This document shows, piece by piece, positions 1-9,392 of a DNA stretch of 64,000 nt. Positions within the stretch are counted from its first letter, which is position 1. Each line of letters starts with the position of its first letter. A program made the translations under genes and the position numbers. The DNA is from Bin55 sp965203735. Lineage in GTDB: Bacteria; Pseudomonadota; Gammaproteobacteria; Pseudomonadales; Azotimanducaceae. The stretch is taken from positions 2,976,001-3,040,000 of the forward strand of contig OZ241909.1 of NCBI GenBank assembly GCA_965203735.1, read 5' to 3'. The notes beneath the pieces were generated by a model, which saw only the letters and a list, made by a program, of their open reading frames with translations, searched no databases and had not been told where the DNA came from.

Positions 1-881
1 GCATCGGTTCGTTCCATATTTCGGGAACGGGTCTCCATGTCCTCAAATTGGTCGTCTTCAAGTAGTTCCGGTCGCTCCATCGCGGTCGTGAGTTTTTGCC
101 AATGACCCTCTCTAATGCAAATGATTGCCACGTGTCCGTCGTTCGTTGGGTAGATGTTGTAGGGGGCAATGGCCCGAGCTTGATGATGATTTCCCGTGCG
201 AGGAGGATTATTGCCCGATTTGTAGAACGCACCTATCGCCGAGCAAAGTGTAGGAATCACGGCATCTTGCATGGCTATGTCGAGCACTGCACCCAAGCCA
301 GTTTTCTCTCGTCGATACAGTGCCGTCGTAATTGCACCGTAGAGATGAACGCCCCCGAGCATGTCGCAAATTGCGGGACCAGACTTTAGAGGGGGATCTC
401 CCTCGTGACCTGTTACCGAAACTACGCCGGACATCGCCTGCACAGTAATGTCCATTGCCAAGTAGTCAGCATGTGGGCCATTCTGGCCATAGCCCGTACC
501 TGCTGCGTATATCAGTCGTGGATTGATATCCGTAAGCACTTCGCTACCGACACCATACTTTGCCATCGTACCGGGTCGAAAGTTCTCTATGAGAACGTCT
601 ACGTTTCGAACCGCATCTTTGAGTAAGCGCTGACCTTCCGGATGTTTGAAATTTAGAGTAATGGTTTCTTTGTTTCCATTCAGTGCTTTGAATGGGTAAC
701 CTTCACCCGACCAAGCATGGGAATTCCTTAGCGTTTCTCCGTCGGGATTCTCCACCTTGATTACTCGGGCTCCAGCCATAGCCATTAGGTGGCCGCAATA
801 GGGACCGTTGTAGATTTGGCCGAAATCCAATACTGTGATGCCGGACAAAGGATGTTCCGTTGCTACTGGTTCAAAATCCAT
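1..881 (-). CDS. CaiB/BaiF family CoA-transferase (partial, N-terminal part)
   Basis: This frame is open from the ATG at 879-881 to the left edge of the window, so only the first ~293 residues are present and the C-terminus lies outside. The N-terminus (VLDFGQIYNGPYCGHLMAM, then ARVIKVENP) is the CoA-binding beginning of family III CoA-transferases. The segment DYLAMDITVQAMSG carries the aspartate that becomes the acyl-aspartate nucleophile in this family. Such enzymes move CoA between carboxylic acids; the substrate cannot be read from sequence. The gene is transcribed away from the tRNA. A second family III enzyme lies at 24127-25329. Alternatives are formyl-CoA transferase-like or alpha-methylacyl-CoA racemase-like members of the same family. 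I am confident of the family and not of the reaction. Confidence 0.9.
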   Translation of the reverse strand, partial: MDFEPVATEHPLSGITVLDFGQIYNGPYCGHLMAMAGARVIKVENPDGETLRNSHAWSGEGYPFKALNGNKETITLNFKHPEGQRLLKDAVRNVDVLIENFRPGTMAKYGVGSEVLTDINPRLIYAAGTGYGQNGPHADYLAMDITVQAMSGVVSVTGHEGDPPLKSGPAICDMLGGVHLYGAITTALYRREKTGLGAVLDIAMQDAVIPTLCSAIGAFYKSGNNPPRTGNHHQARAIAPYNIYPTNDGHVAIICIREGHWQKLTTAMERPELLEDDQFEDMETRSRNMERTD

Positions 882-924
882 GACATGCCTTGATATTTCA
901 CTTAAATTCGTTGATTTGCCTTCT

Positions 925-930
925 TATAAT
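925..930 (+). promoter_or_regulatory. -10 box of the tRNA-Arg promoter
   Basis: A perfect TATAAT sits 14 nt before the tRNA 5' end. A weak -35 candidate (TTAAAT, 902-907) lies 17 nt upstream of it. The position suits a short tRNA leader. Confidence 0.6.
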
Positions 931-944
931 CACAGTCCGTACAT

Positions 945-1021
945 GCGCCCGTAGCTCAACTGGATAGAGCACCAGGCTTCGAACCTGGGGGTTCGGGGTT
1001 CGAGTCCCTGCGGGCGTACCA
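945..1021 (+). tRNA. tRNA-Arg, anticodon TCG
   Basis: The sequence folds as a full cloverleaf. The acceptor stem is GCGCCCG with CGGGCGT, closed by one G-T pair. The D stem is GCTC/GAGC. The anticodon stem CCAGG/CCTGG has loop CTTCGAA, giving anticodon TCG for CGA codons. A 5-nt variable loop follows, then a T stem around TTCGAGT and an encoded CCA end (1019-1021). Many gammaproteobacteria read CGA with the inosine-modified ACG tRNA only, so a dedicated TCG tRNA is slightly unusual. It sits alone between two minus-strand genes. Confidence 0.95.
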
Positions 1022-1215
1022 ACTCGTCGTTAACGCAACGATCAGTTTGTCACTCGACTCCTATCACCTACAACCTGACAACCAGTGTTCCTACACAGAA
1101 TCCAGTCTTCCTTTAGTTCGACTGAATTCAACGGTGGGAAACCATCGGGACGAACGTTTTTGTGGGCTCAATTTCCCGAGTATGTCAGGGTTGAACACCC
1201 TCTAAGAAACAGACA

Positions 1216-2661
1216 TCAGGCGGGTTGCTGACCGTCTAGTATAGACCTCGCTGACATTGCGATTCTCGTACCGTCGAAGAAATTCGGGTTCGTTTCTCCC
1301 CAGAATTTCACTGGATTTTCAAAGACGAAGCGTCGAAAATCATCAAGAGAGATGTTCTCGTGCTCAACCAGTTCGTATGCCTCGGGCAGGACTTCGGACA
1401 TGTCCTGTACATCGAAGTGACCGATATCCGATCCGAACAGAGCTTTGATCTCAGCCCCGAGTGGATTGTTCTTGCGGTTGAATGCCCAAGCATTTGAACT
1501 GTCGTCAGCTTCGCATCCAAAGTAGAACCTATCGACGAACAGGTCAATGAAGTCTCCAACTTCTCCGATTTCGCAGCGCGAGTAGTCGTCTATCTCAGGG
1601 ATGCCCCCCGTCGTTCTCTCGTCGTTTCTAGTACTAATGCTCTTTCGTTCCTTGACTGCCGCCGCCATTTCGGGTCCGCCGTACTGTTCAGCTAGGTCTT
1701 CCAGCATCGCAACGTCAAGATTGCCTGGATCCGTAAACGACAAGGCTTCCTGATTTCGAATGTGCCAGTGACCAATGAGATCGGCATAGAGCAAACACGC
1801 AAACCCCACCCCACCTTCGAGGAATGCAAAGTTCAGATCCGAAAAACGTCGAGTTACGCCGCCTAGGAAGAGTGCTTTGCAGACTGCCTCGGATGCTGCA
1901 GCAAAATGCCCAATGTGGTTGTAGCAGAAATTCGAAACGGACATTCGAAACGCACGACCCCGGGATCCTCGGTGAAACGTCGGCGAGACCTTGAGCTCTC
2001 GGCACTTTTGCCAAACCGGATCATAGTCATATGCACTATCAATACCAAACATGTCGAACCATCTCACCATGCTCGCTGCACTTGGATTCGACTCCTCCAC
2101 CACGGGGACCGGTCGGTCAATCATGCTGTTCAGCATTACGACCTTGTATCCCAAGTCTTGAACGGCATGCTCAAGTTCCGCAATCGCCTCTTCGGGCTCG
2201 TGCATGGGAATGACAGCAGCAGGTGTGATGCGATCTTTCAGCGGATCAAAGAGATCAGCACAGAAGGTATTGAAAGCGCTACAAGCCGCAACCCGTGACT
2301 CTCGGTCATTTACACGCGGCAAACCCAATCCCATCGTTGGGTACAAAATCGCAAAATCAATCCCAAATTCATCCAATCGTTCGTAGAGCAGCTTGGGCAT
2401 CATTGCAGTTGCCCTATCCCGAGTGTTCTTGGTTGGTGCACCCCAGAATGCCTCTTGAGCTACGTTTTCACGTCTCCGTTCCGCCGGGGACATTTGTAAG
2501 CTCTTTCCTACTCGCCCACCATTGGCACGCACAGCATTTGTAGCAACCGAGCCTCCGATCTTGCGCATTCCTTCGACCACCACCGGACCATACTCGAGCC
2601 AGTGACCGTCTGCATCAATTACTGGGTGGCCAAGATCTGACCGCAATTGTGCCGCGTCCAT
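1216..2661 (-). CDS. Amidohydrolase 2 family metal-dependent hydrolase
   Basis: The 481-residue protein belongs to the amidohydrolase_2 (COG2159) group of TIM-barrel metal-dependent hydrolases and decarboxylases. The N-terminal metal motif appears as DADGHW (residues 16-21). Further ligand candidates are the histidines in TFHRGSRGR and NHIGHF and the aspartate in FGSDIGHFD, where family members have a catalytic aspartate near the C-terminus. The ATG is preceded by GGAG, which supports this start. Relatives act on aromatic or ring-cleavage intermediates, but nothing here fixes the substrate. It is a single gene on the minus strand; the CoA-transferase at the left edge has the same orientation but is separated by the tRNA. 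No signal peptide is seen, so it is probably cytoplasmic. Confidence 0.85.
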   Translation of the reverse strand: MDAAQLRSDLGHPVIDADGHWLEYGPVVVEGMRKIGGSVATNAVRANGGRVGKSLQMSPAERRRENVAQEAFWGAPTKNTRDRATAMMPKLLYERLDEFGIDFAILYPTMGLGLPRVNDRESRVAACSAFNTFCADLFDPLKDRITPAAVIPMHEPEEAIAELEHAVQDLGYKVVMLNSMIDRPVPVVEESNPSAASMVRWFDMFGIDSAYDYDPVWQKCRELKVSPTFHRGSRGRAFRMSVSNFCYNHIGHFAAASEAVCKALFLGGVTRRFSDLNFAFLEGGVGFACLLYADLIGHWHIRNQEALSFTDPGNLDVAMLEDLAEQYGGPEMAAAVKERKSISTRNDERTTGGIPEIDDYSRCEIGEVGDFIDLFVDRFYFGCEADDSSNAWAFNRKNNPLGAEIKALFGSDIGHFDVQDMSEVLPEAYELVEHENISLDDFRRFVFENPVKFWGETNPNFFDGTRIAMSARSILDGQQPA

Positions 2662-2850
2662 TTGAATCTCCTCTCACTCAGAAACGGTCTGGTACGTTGG
2701 TTAATCAACCGTAACGTATGCAGGCTAATAGTACGAGATGTAGCGGCCCCGCATGAGTGCATGAACCTTGTTAGACATTAGTTCATCTGTTTTTGGAACT
2801 GGTTTTGGAGGTATGGCAAACAGAAAGCTAGTAAAGTGGCTCTAACTCTC

Positions 2851-3876
2851 TTATTCATAACCTTTGTCCCGCTCGAGGGAACGTTCTCGTTCGACAACAT
2901 GCCGATTAAGTGAAGCAATGACTTTCTTGATCTCTTGAACGAGTTCCACAACTGAAGGGTAGGCACTTGCAGTTTCCAAGTACGAGAGTGCTTTCTCCAT
3001 TGCCGAGTCTGAGGTTACGCGCTTGTTCAAATCACCCAAAGTCGTCATCGACAACTGTTCGATACACGGAAGCAACAACTCATTCAGAAGGCTCAGTGAA
3101 ACCGAAACCCGCCTTACGGTATCAGAAACCCATTCAAAGCTGCCCTCGTATGTTGCCACATGCGCTTTCGACGTATCTCCGTCCATCGCCAGGACTATTG
3201 CTCGCCACTCTTTCGGGACTAATTCCGAAAGCTTCTCTACGTCGTGTGTATGACTGTAGGTTATCCCAAGATGTACACATAACGCTTTGGCAGTTCGTTC
3301 CGCGCCGTTAGCACTGGATGGAGATGAAACATAGGCAAGTATGGAATCTAATGATTCTTCCGGATCACCATGGCTAATATCCGTCTGTATGTCTCCAATA
3401 GCTGACGCCAAATTATGGGTTGCATAAAACAAATGCCGCACAAGTTCCTCTTCGCTCACCACCAACCTCCTTTTTTGCAGTGCGGGTAAATGCCCCTTAA
3501 TCAGTCTTCCATGAGTCGCTAGCTCGTGAGCCAGCGTGCCAACTTGATGTGCCTTACTTCGGTATTTCTTTAGTGGCAGGTATGCCAAGTCCACAGGTTG
3601 CTCATAAAAGTCTCGTCCCTTAGGAACATCCTCCATCTCGCTGCCTTCATGAACGACTGCAAGATCCCAATCGCTGCCGTCCCAGGTATCACCGATCGCA
3701 CGACTCCCAAAAAGTACAACCGCCTTTACACACGGAATCTTGATCCAAGTGTCGACATGCCGGCTCAACCAGTTTGGAATATCCATTTCCTGGGGCGGCG
3801 CTGTCGATTGAGAAGTGGCCATCGGTTTGACTGAGAAGTTTGTCGTCTCTTGGAGGGATTTTAGTCCAGTAATCAC
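2851..3876 (-). CDS. Nucleotidyltransferase (MNT) fused to HEPN-like domain
   Basis: Residues ~45-85 contain the minimal nucleotidyltransferase signature: VVLFGSRAIGDTWDGSDWDL has the GS helix and the DxD-type catalytic acids. Residues ~160-290 are helical and contain a HEPN-like stretch (ERTAKALCVHLGI followed by THDVEKLSELV). In MntA/HepT pairs these domains are separate antitoxin and toxin proteins; here they form one 341-residue chain. I see no clear HEPN RNase motif (R-x4-6-H), so this may be a nucleotide-transfer enzyme rather than a toxin. The start at 3876 is GTG. An internal ATG at residue 19 is possible, but neither start has a good ribosome-binding site. The gene stands alone and is divergent from the gene at 4268. 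Confidence 0.75.
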   Translation of the reverse strand: MITGLKSLQETTNFSVKPMATSQSTAPPQEMDIPNWLSRHVDTWIKIPCVKAVVLFGSRAIGDTWDGSDWDLAVVHEGSEMEDVPKGRDFYEQPVDLAYLPLKKYRSKAHQVGTLAHELATHGRLIKGHLPALQKRRLVVSEEELVRHLFYATHNLASAIGDIQTDISHGDPEESLDSILAYVSSPSSANGAERTAKALCVHLGITYSHTHDVEKLSELVPKEWRAIVLAMDGDTSKAHVATYEGSFEWVSDTVRRVSVSLSLLNELLLPCIEQLSMTTLGDLNKRVTSDSAMEKALSYLETASAYPSVVELVQEIKKVIASLNRHVVERERSLERDKGYE

Positions 3877-4267
3877 ATGAAACTTTTGGGTAAATGACGA
3901 TTAGCCACGACCACTTTGCAAGTTCTCTCGAAAGCATGGAAACGCGAAAGAAGACATCACTATAGAACCACGTCATGCGTGGGATAGACTCCGTATTACC
4001 TAGCTGTGTTCAAAAACTATTGCTTCCCGACAGACGTCAACAGTTCCCATAGAAAAAGGACTAGTAATGCAAGCACTACCCTGCGAGAAATCCCCGCAAA
4101 AGAAATAGTCCAGTTCCTAAAAAAAATACATGATCGATCTCTGGGGCTCAAGAAACGGTGGATCCAGAGTTGCCCATCAACGAGTAAACAGCAGCGTTAC
4201 CCTGCTTGTTGACTCCCACTAAGACGAGGAATAACATGCTGATCGGTTTAAGTCTCTGCAGAATTCA
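3877..4267. other. Divergent intergenic region
   Basis: The stretch separates the MNT-HEPN gene (minus) from the repeat-protein gene (plus). Apart from the promoter noted at 4209-4237 I see no gene. The short ORF at 4006-4212 has no ribosome-binding site and a composition unlike its neighbours. Confidence 0.5.
4209..4237 (+). promoter_or_regulatory. sigma70-type promoter for the repeat-protein gene
   Basis: TTGACT (4209-4214) and TAACAT (4232-4237) are separated by 17 bp. The predicted transcript start near 4244 leaves a leader of about 24 nt before the ATG at 4268. Confidence 0.6.
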
Positions 4268-6127
4268 ATGAAGTCTTCACCAAGTCGAAAATGGGGAACC
4301 ACTCCTCACACAAGGAATCCATTTGTCTACTTCGTGTACGTTACCGTAGTGATAGCGTTGGGGTCGTCCACATCCAGTGACGAAATCGACAGTACATACA
4401 CTGTTACTTCGCCCGATTCGCTCACAGCCGTTCTGGTAGCTCAGAACGACTCTGGTCAAAGCGATAACAGAATCGCAGCCGAGCCAATTGGTCGCGAGTC
4501 CCAAAGTGCAAACATCCGGAACCTCGACGACCTTGAGCAATTCAGAAGCCCGTTCAAACGCAGTCTAGAACTACTCTCGCTGCTCTCGAATGCAAACGAA
4601 AGGCAAGTGCTTAAGTTGCTTGAAGAATCCAACGAAGCGAAACCACAAAGAAGGTTGCAATTACAGAAACCTATTCTGCAAAGACTGACTCAACTCAATC
4701 CAAGAAAAGCCTATGAACAAATTGAGCTGTTGGCACAAGACAATAAATCCCGGCTGATAGATTGGATTTTCATGGAATGGTCCAGTTTCAATCTAGAGGA
4801 AGCAGTCTCGTTTGCAGAGTCCCTAGGCGACGACGAAAGATTTGCTGCTTTGAGCAGTGTCTTGGCTGAAAGGTCAGATCTATCTGAAGATGAACGACTT
4901 CGCATCGCACGAAGACTTGGAAACGAACAGCATGCCATCAACTTGAACATGCAAGAAAGGCTAAGCAAGCCCATTGCCAACCCTGAGGAAACATGGAACG
5001 AACTCGTCAGTGAAGTCCAAGACAATCCAGGTCAGTTCTGGATGCTGGCTACCGTTGCGAGAGCTTGGGTAGAGAAGAACGGCCTGCGCATTCTGGATCA
5101 AGTCTCAGATTCACTGACCAACTACCAAACACGCCAACATGTGCTACATGCGGTTCTCTTAAATGCGGCTAAAGATACTCCGGAAATTGCCTTTGAGTAC
5201 GCATTGAAACTGGACTCCAACCCCGGTGGCTTTCCCTTTGTTTCGTTGGTTTCCGCCGTAACTAATACTTGGGTCAAATCGGATCCACGATCTGCGTTGG
5301 ATGCGGCATCTGGAGTCGAACAACTTGGTCTGCGCCGTAAACTAGAGGAATCCGTTGTAACAGCTTGGGCAAACGAGAACCCGCAAGACTTACTCACGGA
5401 CCTCGAAACTCTTCCGGAGCATGTCCGCCAATCGGCTACCCGAACTGCCATTTCCTCCTGGGTGAATGAAGATCCCCATGAAGCAGCCAATTTTGTGGCT
5501 AGCATGGAGGGAGGATCTAGAGCTAGCGCTGCTTCTTCCCTTCTCATCGTCTGGTCACGCCAACCCGACTACAAGGACTCGATTGAGTGGGTCCTGAATG
5601 AGCCCGGCATATCAGATCTCAAGGGATTCTTGCTTCCCGAGGTTCTTTCGTACCTTGCATATGTTGATCCACAGTTTGCAATGGAGAAAGCACTTGAACA
5701 ACCCATTGCAGATGGGGGATTAGGTCTGGAAGCCACAGTTATCTTTCGCCTCTCCCAAAACGACATTGATGAAGCAATCAGATTCTTGCCTCAGGTTCGA
5801 CCTGGATCAACAAAGACTGCTGCATATGGATATGTCGGCAAGATGTATATACAACACGGTGCAACCGAAGACGCTCTCAATCTGGCACAAGAACTGCCTT
5901 CTTCGAATAGATCCGAGTATTTTCAGGCTCTCCTGACTACATGGTCTCGATCCGATCCGGAAAGCCTACTCAACTCGATCGACAGTCTGCCAACATCCGA
6001 GGTTAAGTCGAAAGCCGCGAGGGTACTCACAGTTTCTAACAAGCGACATAAAGGCTTGTCGGAGAAGCAAGTGCAAAGTGTCGAGAAGTACCTTTCAAAG
6101 GAAGATGCGGAAAGCATAAGAAACTGA
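4268..6127 (+). CDS. Exported alpha-solenoid repeat protein (W-x-x-x-D-P repeats), paralogue 1
   Basis: The 619-residue protein starts with a basic segment and a hydrophobic stretch (FVYFVYVTVVIALG, ~20-33), so it is probably exported or membrane-anchored. The rest is a chain of ~35-residue helical units with the theme W-x(3)-[DN]-P-x(2)-A/L (for example TWVKSDPRSALDAA, AWANENPQDLL, SWVNEDPHEAANF, TWSRSDPESLL). The C-terminus ends with a unit starting GLSEKQVQSVEKYL. No catalytic motif is visible; such solenoids usually act as binding scaffolds. Two paralogues lie at 60533-62359 and 62444-64000 and share the C-terminal unit. I do not recognise a named family. Confidence 0.8.
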   Translation: MKSSPSRKWGTTPHTRNPFVYFVYVTVVIALGSSTSSDEIDSTYTVTSPDSLTAVLVAQNDSGQSDNRIAAEPIGRESQSANIRNLDDLEQFRSPFKRSLELLSLLSNANERQVLKLLEESNEAKPQRRLQLQKPILQRLTQLNPRKAYEQIELLAQDNKSRLIDWIFMEWSSFNLEEAVSFAESLGDDERFAALSSVLAERSDLSEDERLRIARRLGNEQHAINLNMQERLSKPIANPEETWNELVSEVQDNPGQFWMLATVARAWVEKNGLRILDQVSDSLTNYQTRQHVLHAVLLNAAKDTPEIAFEYALKLDSNPGGFPFVSLVSAVTNTWVKSDPRSALDAASGVEQLGLRRKLEESVVTAWANENPQDLLTDLETLPEHVRQSATRTAISSWVNEDPHEAANFVASMEGGSRASAASSLLIVWSRQPDYKDSIEWVLNEPGISDLKGFLLPEVLSYLAYVDPQFAMEKALEQPIADGGLGLEATVIFRLSQNDIDEAIRFLPQVRPGSTKTAAYGYVGKMYIQHGATEDALNLAQELPSSNRSEYFQALLTTWSRSDPESLLNSIDSLPTSEVKSKAARVLTVSNKRHKGLSEKQVQSVEKYLSKEDAESIRN

Positions 6128-6388
6128 GCGCTTGATACGAGTTTGAGGTGGTAAACGACGATGAGCCGCTTGCCACTGCTACCAAACTCCGACTAGTCGA
6201 TGTAATGAGACGGACAATTGGTGCCTAGTTTGAATCTAGCCTTCAGTCCAGGTTCACGTCTCTCTTAATCAAGTGCCTCTCGGGAAGTCTCAAACAATTC
6301 CATGCTGACGAACTTCCCCTCGATGCTAGCTAAAATCGTTCGAAGAAACCCGCACACCAAACTAGACTCGTAGATCCAAAGGCAAGAC

Positions 6389-7354
6389 ATGGACATCAAC
6401 GACTCCACTCTGCTCGACATCCATCTTCGAATGGTTCGTATACGAACGTTTGAAACGGAAGCTGGCAAACTTGCAGAACAGGGGAAGATACCCGGAGCGC
6501 TTCATCTCTACGTAGGGCAGGAAGCAATCGCTGCCGGGGTCATGTCTCAGCTCTCCAATCAAGATTGGATTACAAGTACACATAGGGGACACGGGCACTT
6601 GATCGCCAAGGGTGGCGAGTACGGTCCAATGTTTGCGGAATTGTTCGGTCGTGCAACAGGGTATTGCAAAGGTAAAGGCGGGAGCATGCACATATCCAAC
6701 ATGGAGCTGGGCATGCTCGGAGCAAATGGAATCGTAGGTGCTGGACCACCCATCGCCGTAGGCGCAGCCTTCTCGATTAGGTACAGAAAGGTGGACAACG
6801 TTGCCGTGACGTTCTTCGGCGACGGTGCTAGCAATGAAGGATCGTTCCATGAAGCCGCGAATATGGCGGCTCTGTACAAACTGCCTTTGTTGTTTGTATG
6901 CGAAAACAACGGCTATGGTGAATACACTCCGCAAGAGTCGCACCAAGCGATATCGGACGTTGCTGATCGAGCCGTCGGTTACGGTATGCCAGGAGTAGTC
7001 GTCGACGGCATGGACGCCATTGCTGTCTACGAATCAACCCATGCGGCCATCGAACGTGCGAAAAATGGAGACGGACCCACTCTCTTGGAATGCAAGACCT
7101 ATCGATTCTTCGATCATGTTGGTGTACGTGGAATGGGACTGTCCTACCGCTCCGACGAAGAACTGGAGGAGTGGCAGAAACGAGACCCGATTCACATGTT
7201 TGAAGCTCGTTTAGACGAGATTGGAGTCCTGAGTCTTGATCAATCAAAGGCAATACACGTTGAAGTCCTGGCCGACGTGCAAAAAGGCATAGAGTTCGCA
7301 GAATCCAGTCCCACGCCAGATCCTTCCACACTGTTGGACGATGTCTATGCGTAA
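6389..7354 (+). CDS. acoA: Acetoin/2-oxoacid dehydrogenase E1 component, alpha subunit
   Basis: The 321-residue protein is a thiamine-diphosphate-dependent E1 alpha subunit. The ThDP/Mg motif begins at GDG (144-146) and ends at NN (173-174). The conserved THRGHGHLIAKG loop and the KGGSMHI segment are present. With the beta subunit downstream it would decarboxylate a 2-oxo substrate or cleave acetoin and pass the acyl group to the lipoyl E2. An adjacent AcoX homologue and the family length favour an acetoin dehydrogenase-type complex over pyruvate dehydrogenase. AAAGG precedes the ATG. It is the first gene of a four-gene operon, 28 bp before the beta subunit. No E3 gene is seen, so a shared lipoamide dehydrogenase from elsewhere is inferred. 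Confidence 0.88.
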   Translation: MDINDSTLLDIHLRMVRIRTFETEAGKLAEQGKIPGALHLYVGQEAIAAGVMSQLSNQDWITSTHRGHGHLIAKGGEYGPMFAELFGRATGYCKGKGGSMHISNMELGMLGANGIVGAGPPIAVGAAFSIRYRKVDNVAVTFFGDGASNEGSFHEAANMAALYKLPLLFVCENNGYGEYTPQESHQAISDVADRAVGYGMPGVVVDGMDAIAVYESTHAAIERAKNGDGPTLLECKTYRFFDHVGVRGMGLSYRSDEELEEWQKRDPIHMFEARLDEIGVLSLDQSKAIHVEVLADVQKGIEFAESSPTPDPSTLLDDVYA

Positions 7355-7382
7355 CACCCACACTCAGTGACAGGTCGCAACC

Positions 7383-8381
7383 ATGTCTACAGATGAAAGT
7401 ACTGAAACTCGAGAATTAACCTACATAGCGGCGGTTGCCGAAGGCGTTCGGACGGTCTTGACCGAACAGGACGATGCATTTGTCGCTGGAGAAGACGTTG
7501 CGGGAGCTGGCGGAGTGTTTGGTTCGTTCCGAGGTCTGCTTGATACCTTTGGCGAACAGCGGGTGGTCGACACACCAATCTCTGAGGAAGGCATAGTCGG
7601 GCTTGGTGTCGGTGCAGCTGCCACAGGTCTACGACCCGTAATCGACATCATGTTCATGGACTTCATGGGTGAGTGCATGGATGAGATTGCCAATCAAATG
7701 GCCAAGATGCGCTACATGTTCGGGGGATCTGCAAAACTTCCAATCACAGTCTTGACTATGTCCGGTGGCGGCTTGAACATGGCTGCGCAACACTCGCAAA
7801 GCCTCGAGGCATGGATTTGCCACCTACCAGGACTCAAGGTTGTTGCCCCTTCCACTCCCTATGACGTCAAGGGGCTCATCATTTCCGCAGCACGCGATGA
7901 CAATCCTGTCTTCGTTGTGCTGAACAAGCTCTCGTTACGTAATCGAGGCAGCGTGCCCGAAGAACCCTATGAGATTGAACTTGGATCTGCAAAGACTGTT
8001 CGAAGTGGAAGCGACGTCTCGATCGTCACCTATAGCCGAATGGTGTCGGAAGCTGAGCAAGCGGCGGAAGCACTGTCCGAAGACGACATCGACGCTGAGA
8101 TCGTGGATTTGCGATCGCTTCAACCCATGGATACAGATATGATTCTCGATTCGGTTCGGAAAACCAGTCGAGCTGTCGTCGTGCATGAGGCAGTCCGATT
8201 CGGTGGCTTGGGTGGCGAGATAGCTGCACAGATTCAGGAACATGCTTTTGACTACCTTGACGCACCCGTAGCCCGTGTAGGGGCACCCTTCTCTCCTGTT
8301 CCATTTAGCCCGGTGCTCGAGCAAGCGTATCTTCCCAACGCGCAAAGGATTGCGGACGAAGTACGACAGTTGTTTGGTTGA
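7383..8381 (+). CDS. acoB: Acetoin/2-oxoacid dehydrogenase E1 component, beta subunit
   Basis: The 332-residue protein matches E1 beta subunits: an N-terminal pyrimidine-binding domain (VFGSFRGLLDTFGEQRVVDT then PISEEGIVGLGVGAA, with the conserved glutamate that activates ThDP) and a C-terminal transketolase-like domain (VVHEAVRFGGLGGEIAA). It would pair with the alpha subunit at 6389 to form the heterotetrameric E1. It is translated 28 bp after acoA and followed within 10 bp by the acoX-like gene. Substrate identity (acetoin, pyruvate or a branched 2-oxoacid) cannot be settled from sequence, although the AcoX neighbour points to acetoin. Confidence 0.88.
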   Translation: MSTDESTETRELTYIAAVAEGVRTVLTEQDDAFVAGEDVAGAGGVFGSFRGLLDTFGEQRVVDTPISEEGIVGLGVGAAATGLRPVIDIMFMDFMGECMDEIANQMAKMRYMFGGSAKLPITVLTMSGGGLNMAAQHSQSLEAWICHLPGLKVVAPSTPYDVKGLIISAARDDNPVFVVLNKLSLRNRGSVPEEPYEIELGSAKTVRSGSDVSIVTYSRMVSEAEQAAEALSEDDIDAEIVDLRSLQPMDTDMILDSVRKTSRAVVVHEAVRFGGLGGEIAAQIQEHAFDYLDAPVARVGAPFSPVPFSPVLEQAYLPNAQRIADEVRQLFG

Positions 8382-8390
8382 GGTCCCAGC

Positions 8391-9392
8391 TTGCAGATTG
8401 GGATTATTGCCAATCCGGAATCGGGAAAAGATGTTCGTCGTTTGACGTCCGGTGCCTCCATCTCGAGTACACACGAGAAGGTCGCAATCGTACGTCGTTT
8501 CCTGACTGGACTCAGTGCATTTTGCGCCGCAGAAATCCACTACTTCGACGACTTACATCGCATCACAAAGTCCGCTCTAGATTCCCTTCGAATCGAAGGT
8601 GTTCGGATTGATTTAGGCCCCGACGGCACGGCGAATGACTCGATACGTGCGGCGAGAGCGCTTCGAGGAATTGAACTCGTTGTGACTCTCGGTGGGGACG
8701 GAACAAATCGCGCAGTAACCAAGGGTTGGAACGATGCGCCTCTGCTGGCACTCAGCACAGGAACTAACAATGCATTCGCAACTCTTGCCGAACCGACCGT
8801 GGCTGGAATAGCCTCCGCGTTTATTGTTAAGGGAGCCCTTCCGGCAGAATCCATCTCTACAAAAAGCAAATTTATCAGGGTACAAGTCGATGGCGATTCA
8901 GATTCTGACATCGCACTTGTGGATCTTGTTGGCACTAGAGATCAGTTTGTTGGAGCTCGAGCAATTGTGGATCCTTCGCAATACCTGTTTGCTTTGCTTA
9001 CACAGGCCAACGCTGCCCGCGTGGGAATGGTCGGAGTTGCAGGATCTCAGGTGTACGTTGATTCAAAGGAAAACAACGGAGTTTTCCTTACCTTCAACGA
9101 ACTCGGCAACAATGAGACAACGACCAAGGTTGCCGTAGCACCTGGACTGATTCGAATCGTTCGAATCAGTAGTTTCAAACGGATTCCGCTGGGAGTGCCG
9201 ATTGTCCGTTCCGGTCCCGCAGTACTCGCGTTTGACGGCGAACGAGAACGCTATCTTCGACCCAATCAAAACGTAACATGCACGATACAAGGCAATGGTC
9301 CCCGGTTAATTGATGTGGAGGCTGCAATGAAAGAGATATCGCTCCGAGGACTAATCCCGCAGGACTACAGGAGAGTTCTCGCCCATGCCTAA
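8391..9392 (+). CDS. acoX: AcoX-like NAD kinase-fold protein
   Basis: The protein starts at TTG with GAGG 7 nt upstream. It has the ATP-NAD kinase fold: IGIIANPESGKD at residues 3-14 and the phosphate-binding TLGGDGTNRA at 99-108, followed by LSTGTNNAF. Proteins of this type (AcoX) are encoded with acetoin dehydrogenase genes; their exact role is not settled, and an NAD(P)-related or effector-sensing function has been proposed from the fold. Here it lies between E1 beta and E2 and overlaps the start of the E2 gene by 8 bp, so it is translationally coupled. A true NAD kinase would be expected elsewhere in the genome. Confidence 0.8.
   Translation: MQIGIIANPESGKDVRRLTSGASISSTHEKVAIVRRFLTGLSAFCAAEIHYFDDLHRITKSALDSLRIEGVRIDLGPDGTANDSIRAARALRGIELVVTLGGDGTNRAVTKGWNDAPLLALSTGTNNAFATLAEPTVAGIASAFIVKGALPAESISTKSKFIRVQVDGDSDSDIALVDLVGTRDQFVGARAIVDPSQYLFALLTQANAARVGMVGVAGSQVYVDSKENNGVFLTFNELGNNETTTKVAVAPGLIRIVRISSFKRIPLGVPIVRSGPAVLAFDGERERYLRPNQNVTCTIQGNGPRLIDVEAAMKEISLRGLIPQDYRRVLAHA

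Noticed and set aside
4006..4212. 68-codon open frame before the first solenoid gene
   Set aside because: No ribosome-binding site, no recognisable pattern, and the promoter of the next gene overlaps its end.
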